From Nymphaea colorata (taxonomy: Eukaryota > Streptophyta > Magnoliopsida > Nymphaeales > Nymphaeaceae), in the NCBI RefSeq assembly GCF_008831285.2, contig NC_045139.1, positions 6,294,204 through 6,358,203 on the forward strand: a stretch of 64,000 nucleotides of DNA, read 5' to 3'. Of the stretch, positions 33,468-48,000 are shown one piece after another. The first letter of the stretch is position 1. Each line of letters starts with the position of its first letter. The position numbers were made by a program, and so were the translations under genes. The notes beneath the pieces are model-generated. The model was not told where the DNA came from, did not search any database, and saw only the letters and a list, made by a program, of their open reading frames with translations.

Positions 33468-34900
33468 GATGAGCGTAGCATATTTCTTCGCATGAGTAGA
33501 TATAGTGATCGGTTAAATGGCGTTGCCAATATGCTTTAATTTGTTCCGTATTTAGTTAAACAGCTTGCCTCTTTGTACTATCAACTTTCAAGAATAATTG
33601 TCACTATTGGGTTGATCTACGAAGCTATCTTTATATCATTGTGAGCACAATCACTAGCAATGGCAATGTGGGACGGGAGAGAATACAAAGATGATATTTA
33701 CTGCCTTTGATGGGAAAGCAGGTACATTTCAAATCGAGTGACAAAGTAAGCTGATTACTGCCTCTTCCCCTTCTTCTTCTTCTTCTTCTTCTTCTCCTCT
33801 CTCTCTCTCTTACAATGCCAGACAAGAGAAGAAAAAGAAAAAAAGTTTTTTATGTGGTTCGAAAACAAGGTTTTCTTACATCTATGGTCACGCTGGATAT
33901 TTCACTATCATAGAAAGATCAAAGAGTACATGGAGTTGAACCCTCTTAAGCATAGAATTAGGACCAACCCACAAAAATGTAAAATAACATAAAGGCAAAA
34001 TTAAGAAAGCCTATAAAGTATAGATAAAACTCCACACTCCAACGTTCACCTTTTTTAAAAAGATAAAAGAAAACATCTATGTTACACATTTGCATGGCCC
34101 AAGTTACCATATGGCTAAACATCTACCAAGAGTCTATGTTTCTAGATAATCATGGACAAGATTTGCACCGAGTTCGAAATCCAGTTATGTATTTGAATGA
34201 TATTACATTAATGTGAAATCTCCTGTCAGTGTGAGTTCCAAATTTTGCTTTTCAAAAAGTTTGAAGCCAAGTTCGTCCTCCGATTTGAATAATGTCATTA
34301 CACTCAGTTAAATTTGGTAGATGCGGCATAAAACGCGAACCCAGACTGCGGGATGCCAATGATTAATTCGACATCAACCAACGACTGATCCACCCAAATT
34401 AGAATGAAAAGAGATCCAAATGGTATGGGCGAGGCGAGGTTGAAATAAATAATTTCAAGGACCCGATATCTGCAAAGCAAGGGACAAAAAATTTCACTAT
34501 TTTTCTTTCCCAAGCTCAGGTGGAAGATATGAATTAACAGGTTGATTTCCTGATGGGTGGCAGCAGCTGGTGGTGCCCACAGCCAGCTGAGTGGTAGTAT
34601 TCTGTCCCCATTTTTTGATGCCTTCCGTTGACTTGCGAAAACCAAATCGCTGGTAGATATATAATTATTTTGCAAGAAAAATGCAACCCATTGACCTTGA
34701 CTTGGCTCCTCCCACCCACGTGATTCGGTGCTTCTTAATAAAATATATATCTCGCCACCCACCAAAAAGATGCCAGAATGGCCCCTTCGCTTACAACATC
34801 ATGGCCGACTGTTGCCGCTTGATGAAGTAAATGGAGGCATTCTCGTGTGTTTTCAATCTTCAGGTATGTATTTGTTCCTTTCGAAAAGCTTAGAAGGAGA
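33468..34900. other. Intergenic region between CRK copies 3 and 4
   Basis: No gene is seen. A (CTT)n then (CT)n tract lies at about 33770-33812. 33690-34010 and 34340-34480 are matched downstream of copy 1 (7510-9220). A minus-strand open frame over 34304-34765 has no recognisable domain and is partly matched by non-open sequence downstream of copy 1, so I do not call it. Confidence 0.6.
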
Positions 34901-34911
34901 CTGCTCTCCAA

Positions 34912-34917
34912 TATATA
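34912..34917 (+). promoter_or_regulatory. Possible TATA box of CRK copy 4
   Basis: TATATA downstream of the conserved CTTCAGGTATGTATTTG block. A leader-exon-like CAG|GTATAC follows at 35178/35179, and the coding ATG is at 35704. Both the TATA box and the leader intron are inferred from comparison with the other units. Confidence 0.35.
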
Positions 34918-35703
34918 GGCCTCCCAGTCCCATCCCACTCACCAGAAGAACTGAACCGATTTGACCTTTTCCAATGATGAAACTGTTAACATCCTCATTC
35001 ATTAGTCACATCTTCATGAAACTATAACTTACAGGAGTTTTTCAGATGGCTCTATGATCCAGTCCCCACCATCCGATCAGCATCGTTGACTTGAGTGGTG
35101 GCGTAACCTTTTTCTTCCTCTTCACGTCACCAGCGATTCCAGTCTGGCGCTTCTGCATGAGGTCTACCGAGGGTTCCAGGTATACTCTTTCTTCCTCTTC
35201 CTTAATTTCAATGAAGACAAAGAAACAGCTTCTATCTGTAAGCAGTTTTGGGTCTTCGTTGATGGAAGAGGGAATGCTTTCTGATTTTGTTGGAGTTCTG
35301 AAGTTTATGTAAATTAATCTTGCTTTGGCCTTTTCAGCCTTGAGATCCGGCAATCTATGCTTGGTTACAGATGTGCCGGCATCGCCTGTTATACTAGTCC
35401 AGATCTTCGTAGATCATGTGATTTTATTGCTCTATACATCCAACAGCACATTGCAGCAGGCAAGAGTTAAGTTTTGCTCTGTGCACACTTGCAATTAGTG
35501 TTGTTATTCCTTATCGGTTTCTGCATTGCATCGGCGTGCCTCAACCCATATAGCGGAATTTAGGTCAAGGCAGATTCTGATGAGCACGCCGGCGTTGACA
35601 ATTGACATCTCCGCACCAAAGAGATGAAATGAAAGGCGCCGGCCGCTGTCGTCGTTTCTTCCTTCTTTTCTTTCTCTTTCACCATTGACGATCAACCTCA
35701 CCA

Positions 35704-38700
35704 ATGGCAACGACGACGCAGTCAATCCCATGCCTTTCATATCTTTTAATTCTTCTTCTTGCTGTGCTGCAACATTCTCCTCCATTGGTGTACGCGAGCA
35801 ATCAAAATGTTTTGAGCGTTGAAGATAAGCTGAGAGAGAACTTCTACATCTACAGTTCGTGCTTCACAAGCGATGGATTTTCCGCCACCTACGGGCAAAA
35901 CTTGGAGCAGCTATTTCGCTCCCTGGTCGACTCCGTTCCCTCCAGTGGCTTCGATAACACCTCCATCGGTGATGCCCCCAACACAGCCTATGGGCTTGTG
36001 CTCTGCCGCGGCGACGCCCCTGCCGATATATGCCGGAACTGCACAGCTATCGCCGCCGAGACGGTGAAGGCCAAATGCCCAAATAGCAGGTCCGCCATGA
36101 TATGGCACTCGTCCTGCTTACTTCGTTACTCCGATACGCGATTCTTCGGAACCATTGGTGGGAGCGAGAAGGTGGGGTTATCATACCCCAAGAACACGAC
36201 CTCTGCCGATCGACAGGCCGGCCGAGACTTTGTGGACGCATTAGCGAGAGACGCCGCCAGTAACCCAAAGATGTACGCTACAAGGATACAGCCGCAGGGC
36301 AACTATACCAGCTACGGAATGGCGCAGTGCACCAGAGACCTTACCCCGGTGGATTGCATGGTGTGCCTCCAGAATGCTGCCAAAGAAATTGAGCAGAATC
36401 AGTCATTAGGCCAAGAGTTTCGGTTTCTTTCCATGAGCTGCCTCATCGGCTATGACACGAGGATTTTCTTTCTAACCTCGCCGGAGCCGGCCTGGTCATC
36501 GCCACCACCGCTGCTGGCTCCGTCATCGCCATCAGGTACGCACCTCCTGCCTCTGTAGCCGAATCCCCACACCATCAGCATCCCCATCCCCATCGCCTAC
36601 CTCTTCTGTTCTCGTGTCATTGAGGTAGGGGGTTACCGCGTTATATCTCAAGATCCCGATAATTATAATTCCTCAGAGAAAACAACTTATTTTGAAAATT
36701 TCGTGTCTTTATCGCGGGTTATGTCATTAATGCGATAGCAATATTAGTTTGGTATCTTATAATTGATGTGCGTGATCATCGTTTTTGTTATTTAGATGGC
36801 TATATTTCTATGTAATTCCTCGAAAGTGGCCTTTATCTTTGATATTTTAGAATCTTCATCCCTTTTTTATGTCATCAACGCCATACCAACATTATTTTCG
36901 CATCTTAGAATTGCTGTATGCTTTTGTTATTTAAATTGACATTTGTTTTGAGATGTGCCCAAGAAAACTTAAGAAATTGCTCTGATTTATTTTCCCTAGA
37001 ATCAGTATTTAGTTAGTGCAAACTGACCAAAAGTCTGCGCTCCCCAGGTTTAATTTCTACGGTGTGACACACCAAGTGAGTAGTAGTGGAGTGTTCCGAT
37101 ATATGTTGCTCAGCATGCACCTTTCTTTCCTTGGCCATCTCATGTTTAAGAAGGGGACTGCGACTTAGTAATGAAAACTTAGTCGAATATCGATCCCCAT
37201 CCCTAAACTGAACCCAAGTCCACCCTTTTCCGTCCCTAGTTTCGGTGCAGTCAAGTTCACTTTTTGTTCTCTGTTTGACAAGGTTCTATAAACTGCAGTT
37301 ATATATGGTGTTCTATTTGTAGTTTGGGCTTGGTGGTGCACCTGTAGTTTCTATTTTCCAATCTGAAATAGCGGAATTCTCTTTCATACATTTGATGTGG
37401 AAGTTTTGGCGGGTTCAAGCTGAACTTAAGGCCAATGCTCTCATATGATAACCTTTAGATATGTAATTTTCTTTTTTTGCTAACATACATGTGGAAATCT
37501 AATTGTAAAGGAGGAGGAAATTGAAGAACAGAGAAAATATAAGCTCGTACGCACTAGCAAAGCCAGAAAAAATTTTTAGAGGGGTAGTAATTCACATATT
37601 TTTATACTTGAAGGGGCACTTACATATATAACAAAGTAAATATTAGAAGACCTTAATGTAAAAAATGAAGGAAAATTGAGGGCCTGGTGTGGACAACTGC
37701 CCACACCAGTGTATATATGGCACACGCCACTGCTTTTACGAAAGTTTTATAATTTTTTCATAGATTAATTAAAAACTATAGTTTTTAAGAATCCTTTCCA
37801 AAACTTGGTAACATGAGGAAGAAAAATCTTTGCCTACGTACCTCCTAATTTTCCTGACATTTTCTCACCCGCAGACATATATTTGAGAAAACTCAGTAAT
37901 ATTATGAATTTGCGTATATCAGCAGGACATAAAAGTGACAACCAGAGGAAAACCGCTATTGCAATTGGCTCTGCAGTGGGGATATTGTTACTGCTAGCAA
38001 TAGGGATTATCGTGATTCTTTTCCGCAGCAAAAAGAGGGAAAAACTTAATGGTGAGTTCCATTAGCCAGCAAAATTTTTGAGGGCTTTGCATGAGTACTT
38101 CGTATGTCATCATATATGAGCCTCAATTGTCTTTCCTACTATGACAGAGGAGTTAAGAAGATATAGGAGTGAGATGGCTTCATTGGGTAGTCTCACTGAG
38201 GATGGAAGAAACTATGAGCTACCTCAGTACAGCCTAAAAGCAGTGCAGGAAGCCACCAACAATTTCTCGGTGGAGAATAAGCTCGGAAGAGGAGGATTTG
38301 GCCCCGTTTATAAGGTGCTTCAATAAAAGCTCTTTCACCATGACATCTAAGAATTAATTGAATCCTACCAAGACTTTTTATCAATTTTAATATCTCTTTA
38401 TATGTTTCAATGTACTTATGCTGCCCTGCCCATGTACCAATTTTTGGGCAGTTACCATGTTGTTCCCCTTGTACTCATATAATATGCCATAATTCATCCA
38501 TGAATGTCGTTGGCAATTGTTTCCTTCCCACCATTTTCGACGATGTTACAATACCTTTGTTTTCCATTTTCCATATTTGCACCTATGTCTGTGTAACTTA
38601 GATTGCTTTGATTGTTCCTCTCAGGGTCAACTCAATGGTCGGCTTGTTGCAGTCAAGAGACTTTCCGAAAGTTCTGGACAAGGCTTGAAGGAGTTTATGA

Positions 38701-40591
38701 ATGAAGTTATATTGATAGCTAAGCTTCAACACAAGAACTTGGTCCGTTTGTTGGGTTGCTGTGCTGAGCGGGGAGAAAAGATGCTTATCTATGAATTCAT
38801 GCCTAATGGCAGCCTTGACACATTTTTTTATGGTGATTCACCTCTCTTCTCATTTTTCATTTTAGACTTACAGCTTTTTAGTTAAAAAATCTATTGCTGC
38901 TCTCCGTGATGGTGAAAAATATGCACACATGTGCATGTATATGTGCTGAAGACAGATGGGGGGAAGGGGGTGGAGGGGTGAAGACGTTGGACACCTGGTC
39001 TTGAAATCTTTTGAAACCTTTTGGATTTTAAAGGAAACGAGAGAGGAAGGGGAAGAAGGGCCTTTTTGTTTTCCTTGTGTGGTGACTTTTTCATCTTTGA
39101 AATTGAGGTCTGCCCAAGGTCTAATTTGCAGGTTCTTTTAGACCCACAGAAGCGTAAATCACTGGACTGGGTGAAGCGATTCAATATAATCGTGGGAAGT
39201 GCAAGGGGGATTCTGTACCTTCATCAGGATTCCCGGCTCAACATCATTCATCGGGATCTTAAAGCAGGCAATGTTTTATTGGATGAGCAGATGACAGCAA
39301 AGATTTCTGACTTTGGAATGGCCAGAATCTTTAGTGGAGATAACGACCCAAAAGCCACCAATATCATTGTTGGAACTCAGTATGTATAAGATTGTTATCA
39401 GTTCAGCACAATATGCAATTTTCATCTTATGGCCTTAATGGAGTTCTATAACATGCCAGTAGACAATCTAGTTTCACCTAAGTAAACTGTTCATTGACAA
39501 CTATTTGAGTTTCAACTTGTATTACTTTCTTTGTTCAACTGATCATACTCTCGTCCCATCTCTTGTTTTCTTTGTATATATTTTCAGTTCTTTAGTATGC
39601 TATACAGGTGAAGATTTCAACACTGAGCATATCAAGGTTAGTGAATGTTGTCTTAGTCAAGTATTAGATAGGAAGAATGAGCCGACGACCAGATGGCTAT
39701 AGCTAGGTCGTTGTGGTAGCATCCATGTGAGTGAACTCGTCTGACCTTTTAGTATGGAACTAGTTCTGTTGCTAAGATCTCACAGAAGAAAAGAGTGTCA
39801 GTTGCAAGTAATTGCCTTTTACTTGAAAAAGTGGCCATCGCATGTTTAGATTCTATTCTTTTGGCAGTCAACAAGCGGAAACAACATGGTCCTATACTGC
39901 ATGACAAAAAAAACCCAGTACTAATACTGAAATTGATGCACCCACCTTGCTAGAAACGGTGGGAAAAAAGAACCTTGACTTTCCTTTGAATAATTATTCT
40001 TCAGTCTTGCAAGCAGAAAATATAAAGGAGGCGGATGATCAAAAGATCAAGGAACGGGATCAGTAACTTTATGGGATTATCATTTCCTTGGCAAGCCACT
40101 TCTCTGCTCCTGCTAATCAGCACATGTTCCTAATTTTTGCTGCTAAAATTAGCTTAGAACAGCCTGGTTCTAAAGCATTAATTAATAAAATTTTGATTGA
40201 AATGAAGACCTAAACACAACGAAGATTTACATTTTAATTTTACTGCTGCAGTTTTCTCTCTTTATTGACAGTTTGTTCGCATGGCCACCATTTCTTTGTG
40301 GTACACTTCGACAAAAAGACATGCGTGTTATCTTCTTTTTTGTTGCATTTATCTGCATTTCATCATGATTTTTTCCATACTAATAATAGCTCCACGCATC
40401 ACTATTTTGAGCAAATTTTCTACTTATTCTCACAGTGGATACATGGCACCGGAGTATGCCATAGATGGGCAATTCTCCATCAAATCTGATGTCTATAGCT
40501 TTGGCGTACTGCTCTTAGAAATTGTCAGTGGTCTGACATATAGTGGATTTCACCTCTCTCAAATGGGTTGTAGCCTGATTGGATATGTAAG

Positions 40592-40632
<41 letters not shown>

Positions 40633-40972
40633 GCAGCTGAAGGAAATTGAATCATAGGCCTGGAATCTATGGCGATCGCGGAGAATGTCAGACTTCATAG
40701 ATCCAGTTCTTGGAGAATCAGCCTCGACAAGTCAAATTTTAAAATGTTTCCACATTGGCTTACTATGCGTTCAGGAGGACCCTACAAGCAGACCTACGAT
40801 GTCGGCCACTGTAAACATGCTTGAAAGTGATTCGCCAATTCTTCCAACTCCACAACAACCTCCCCTGGTTTTTAGCAATTCAGGCAATTCAGTGACCAGC
40901 AAAAATGATTCCTCGAGCAGTGGCAGCACAAATTTTGAAAGTTTATCGAGGTTGAAGCACTCCTTTAGATGA
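35704..40972 (+). CDS. CRK copy 4: cysteine-rich receptor-like protein kinase, intact
   Basis: Exons 35704-36535, 37926-38051, 38148-38314, 38625-38832, 39142-39379, 40436-40586, 40658-40972; 678 residues with no lesion. Signal peptide with a hydrophobic LLILLLAVL core; two DUF26 domains ([26 protein letters not shown]); then a Pro/Ser-rich spacer of about 20 residues before the membrane helix ([15 protein letters not shown]), absent from copies 1-3. The kinase has GRGGFG, Lys386, HRDLKAGN from 481, DFG from 501, MAPEYA and [12 protein letters not shown], so all catalytic residues are present. An active plasma-membrane RD kinase is expected. Intron 1 is long (about 1.4 kb). The tail ends in SRLKHSFR as in copy 5, marking the pair as a subgroup. 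Best candidate in the window for a working gene. Confidence 0.93.
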
Positions 40973-43600
<2,628 letters not shown>

Positions 43601-43601
43601 T

Positions 43602-43677
43602 CTAATACTAGTTACTGTTAAGGATGGGCTAATACTAGTTACTGTTAAGGATGGGCTAATACTAGTTACTATTAGGG
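43602..43677. repeat. 27-bp tandem repeat, 2.8 units
   Basis: Units start at 43602, 43629 and 43656 and share CTAATACTAGTTACTGTTAA. They are nearly identical, so the expansion is recent. Confidence 0.9.
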
Positions 43678-43739
43678 CTGGGCATCGGGCTAGGCCGACG
43701 GGTTAAAATTGTTCAAATCTAAGCCAGGTAATGCTATTG

Positions 43740-44380
43740 AAAAAAACCGTAAGTTAAGTTCTCCCTCTCGTGCTCTCTCCCACCTACCTCTCCTTTTTGC
43801 CAGACTCCCTCTTAATCTCTCTTTCTCTCCCCGCTACAACTTTCGTCTCCCTCCATCCCAATCACTTCCTCCTGAATCGTCTCTTTTCTCCCTATCGCAG
43901 ACAGGCCCTTTGCCTCTCTGGGTTTCCCTCTAATTCTCTCCTAACCAGTCCTTCCCCGCAGCTGCACCTCCTCCTTCCTTTTTTTCTCGAGTACAAGACC
44001 GCCACCAACACGTTGATTGCTGCTATTTCTGGGTCGCTGGCATCGATTTATCATCAGCAACCCACTAGCCTTTCACTTTCTTCCAGCTACAAAGGGGTTA
44101 CTGTTGATTGCAGCATCTCTATAGCTTTCCCCATTGCTAAAGGGCAGGGATGAGGGTCGAAAGTATGAAACATTGAAATAAGGTTAAGAAACAAAAATTG
44201 TGTGTTAATTAAAAAAAAAAAAAAAAAGTTACAGTCGGGCTTCTCATACCCCCCTCCCATAGTCACAGTTTCAAGCCCGGCTCGACCCAATAAGATAAAC
44301 TTGTTTAGTAACCTGATACCGAGTACCGGGCAGTGATCCAACCCAATGTTCAGGATTAAGTACCGCCGGCTGCCCAGCAG
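43740..44380. other. Pyrimidine-rich stretch without a supported gene
   Basis: Strongly C/T-rich from 43755 to about 43990, giving overlapping Leu/Ser/Pro-rich open frames typical of composition, not of coding. A poly(A) run is at 44209-44227, followed by motifs like the old small repeat at 43370. No gene is seen. Confidence 0.45.
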
Positions 44381-44382
44381 GG

Positions 44383-44490
44383 GTGCCCAAGCTTCAAGGC
44401 TGAATGAATCCACAGAATCACGCGGTCGACATGGGCAGTGCCCAAGTTTCCAAGGCTGATTGAATCCACAGAATCACGTCGACATGGGCA
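44383..44490. repeat. 55-bp tandem repeat, two units
   Basis: Two units start at 44383 and 44438. They share GAATCCACAGAATCACG and TCGACATGGGCA and differ by small indels. Confidence 0.85.
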
Positions 44491-45006
44491 AGACCGTCTT
44501 TTACTGTTCTTCTTTGCAGAAAGATAGTTAAAATTAAGACAGCTTCTTAAACGTAAGAAACACGCGATCCAAAGTCTTTCTTTACGGTCAGCAAGAATTT
44601 GAAAGAAAATTCTTGCATCGCTGTAAAAATCGATTCAAACTAACCGATTCAAGTTCGATTTGACTCGTTTGCCTATTTTGGCGAAGCCACGTTACTTTTT
44701 TTTAACTTTTTTTAATTTCCCATTGGGGAAAAACAAAGGAAAATACAACTCAAAGGTCTAACCAATTAGCTTGAGTTTCCGGTTTTTGCAGTATCGGTCC
44801 GGTGGTCCACCTTCAAATCAGTATCAGTTAGTATCGGTTTCAGCAATACTGTATCGGCGTTCCTCCAATCATAAGTCATATCAGCGGCTGTACGTGAATG
44901 CTGACTCTGGCGAATGGAGAAGTGTCGACCGGAAAGTGGCAAAAGTACGCCGGCGTTGTCAATTGACATCTCCTTACTCCTTAGCAATCCTTAGCAAAGA
45001 GATGAG

Positions 45007-48000
45007 ATGAGGTGCGGCGAGCGCCTCTTTAGCTTCTTTTCTTTCTCTTTCACCGTCGGTGATCAACCTCACCAAGGGCAACGACGCGGGAGATCGATCA
45101 TCCCACGCCTTTCGTATCTGTTAAATTTTCTTCTTGTGGTTCTGCAATCTCCTGCATTTGTTTATGCCAGCGATCAAGAGCTCATTTCTTACGTTGAAAA
45201 TCTTATAAGAAACAACACCTTCATCTACAGTAGGTGCTCCACAAGCGTAGATGGGATATCGCAGACATACGGGCAAAACTTGGAGCAGCTATTTAGCTCC
45301 CTCGTCGACTCCGTTTCCAACACTGGCTTCTCCAACACCTCCGTTGGTGAGGCGCCGAACACGGCCTACGGCCTCGCGCTCTGTCTCGGCTACGTCCCAG
45401 CCGATATCTGCCGGAACTGCACCGCCGTCGCTGTCGAGAGGGTCAAGGTCGACTGCCCAAATGACAGGTCCGCCATGATATGGCTCGCGCCCTGTCTGCT
45501 TCGTTTCTCCGATACGCGATTCTTCGGAAGCATTGGTGGGAACGAGAAGGTGCGGATATCCCCCAAAGAGAGCACCAAATCTGCCGATCCGGCGGCTGCC
45601 CGCAATTTTTTGAACTTATTAGCAAGGGATGCTGCCAATGACCCAAACATGTACGCTACCAAGATACAGCAGATGGATGGCTTTACCAGCTACGGAATGG
45701 CGCAGTGCACCAGGGACCTTACTTTGGTGGATTGCATGCTGTGTCTCCAGAATGCTACCAAACAGATAGAGATTGAAAACAATAACACAGAAGAACGACC
45801 ATGGCGGTTTCTTTCCGCGAGCTGTGCCATGGGGTATGACACCAGGCTTTTCTTTCTAACCTCACAGGTGCCTCCTTCGCCATCGCATCCAGGTTCGCAC
45901 CTCCTGCCACTGTAGATTAATTCCCACGATCAAGAGATTTAGCATAGCTGGTCAGATTGAGTCGTAAAACTCAGTCATCAGTTGGATTCTTATGAAACCT
46001 ATTCTTTTAAGTTGCAAACTAGAAAGGAGGCACTCTAATTGACTACCCAGTTCTTCAAGCATTCCCTCATAAATGTGACACTTATTTAGAAGATTTCCTG
46101 TCTTTATCGCTTTTATTTATGTCATTAACGCCATAACAACGTCAGTTTCGCATCTTATTGTTGCAGTGTCTTATAATTGTTATTGTTATTTAGGTCGCTC
46201 TACTTTTATATAGTTCATCGGAAACTACATTTATTTTGGATCATTTCGAGTCTTTATCGCTTTTTTATGCCATTTAAAGCAAGATGATTTCTTTTTCGAG
46301 TTTGGGTCTGATGGTGCGGCGCTGAATTTTTCTTTTCCCTCTGGGTTATAGGAATTTTTCTTTCACACATTCGATGCACAAGGTCTGCAGTCAAATGGGT
46401 TCAGGCTCAACTTAAGCCCAAGTTCTCACATGACAACTTGTACACTGCGAGAAAAATTTGTTTTGCTTCTTACATGTGAAAAACTAATTATAAAGAAAAG
46501 AGGAAATTGAAGAACAGGACAGACTGATCGTTTGGAAAGTTTTTAAGCTTTGATTTCGTAGACTAAAAATTTAAGATTTCTAGCAACCTTTTCAGAAGCT
46601 CCGGAACCATGCGAACAAAAAAGTGTTTTCTACCTCGAACTTTTCCTATCATTTTCTCACTTCCAGAGATGCACATGGGAAAACTGAGCAATATTGATTG
46701 AATTTGCATATCTCAGAGAGAATAAGTGACAATGACAGACGGAGGAAACGCATGATCGCCATAATTAGCTCCACAGTGGGGATTCTACTGCTAGCAATAG
46801 GGATCTTCGTGATGCTTTCCCGCAGCCGAAAGAGGAAAAATTTTAAAGGTGAGTTTCACTAGCCAATAGAAATTGAACTTTTTCATGGTGGCTTTGCATG
46901 ACTTCATATGTGGACTTCAATTTTAATTTCTCTCCTGTTATGGCAGAGGAACTAAGAAGATACAGAAGTGAACTGGCTTCACTAGGTAACCTCACTGAGG
47001 TAGAAAGGAATCATGACCTACCTCAATACAGCCTAAAAGCATTGCAGGCGGCCACCAACAATTTCTCAGAAGAGAATAAGCTTGGACGGGGGGGATTTGG
47101 TCCCGTATATAAGGTACTTCATGAATAAAAATTCAGTTGTTATTGCATCTTGATTTAATTGAATCGTATGGCGACTTTTACTAATTTTGGTATCCCATTA
47201 TATGTTCTGATGTACATATGCTGGCATCTGATAGTACCAATTTTTTATGCAGTTACCAAGTTGTTCCCTCTTGTACTCATGTGACTTCCCACTGTTCATC
47301 CATTAACGTCGCTGACCAAAATTTTCATTTATTCAACTCATTAGATGGCAAAAGTAAAAGGCTTTATCACATAAATTGCTTATATATATACACTTCAGAT
47401 ATTTATGTTTTTATAATCCAGAGTTGCTCTGTTGCTTTGACCTCAAGTCTTAGATAAAACCATAATATCTATTCTTCACATCTTAGTTCCAGATCGGATG
47501 TCAATTCTGCATTATATAATATATATTATTTTCCTTGCGGTTCTCTTTCCCATTTCCATAAATCTACATGCACGTATCCATTCCAATAATGGTCTGTAAG
47601 ATTGTCTTCAATTAATCGACTTTAAATTACTATTTATAAAGCTTGAAATTACTACAGAAATGGCCGACCATAACCCAATTAGCAACAATAATGCGTTAAA
47701 TGAATCCGATTCATGCATGTGGGCTTAGTTAGTAATTCACTTTAATTTTCTTTATCCCTTAAACCATCCACTTAGGGATGTCAACGGATCGGATTTGGAT
47801 CAGATACATCTTCAATCATATCCGATTTTTCGGATATTCATATATAATGCAAATCCGAAATCCAAATCCAAAATCTGATTTTACAATCCGAATCCGATTT
47901 TTATATTGATATCTGAATCCGAATCCGAATTTTGAACCGGATTTTGCCATTTTTCAAGTATTAGATAGAGGATATTTGTCTAAAAATGAATCCAATCCGA

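Noticed and set aside
33770-33815. CTT/CT direct repeats as a possible CRISPR-like or satellite array
   Set aside because: Simple microsatellite with no spacers, in a plant genome.
34304-34765. 153-codon minus-strand open frame upstream of copy 4
   Set aside because: No domain, and the homologous stretch downstream of copy 1 is not open, so it is unlikely to be coding.
43709-44153. Overlapping Ser/Leu/Pro-rich open frames
   Set aside because: Explained by a long pyrimidine-rich stretch; two frames are open at once, which points to composition.
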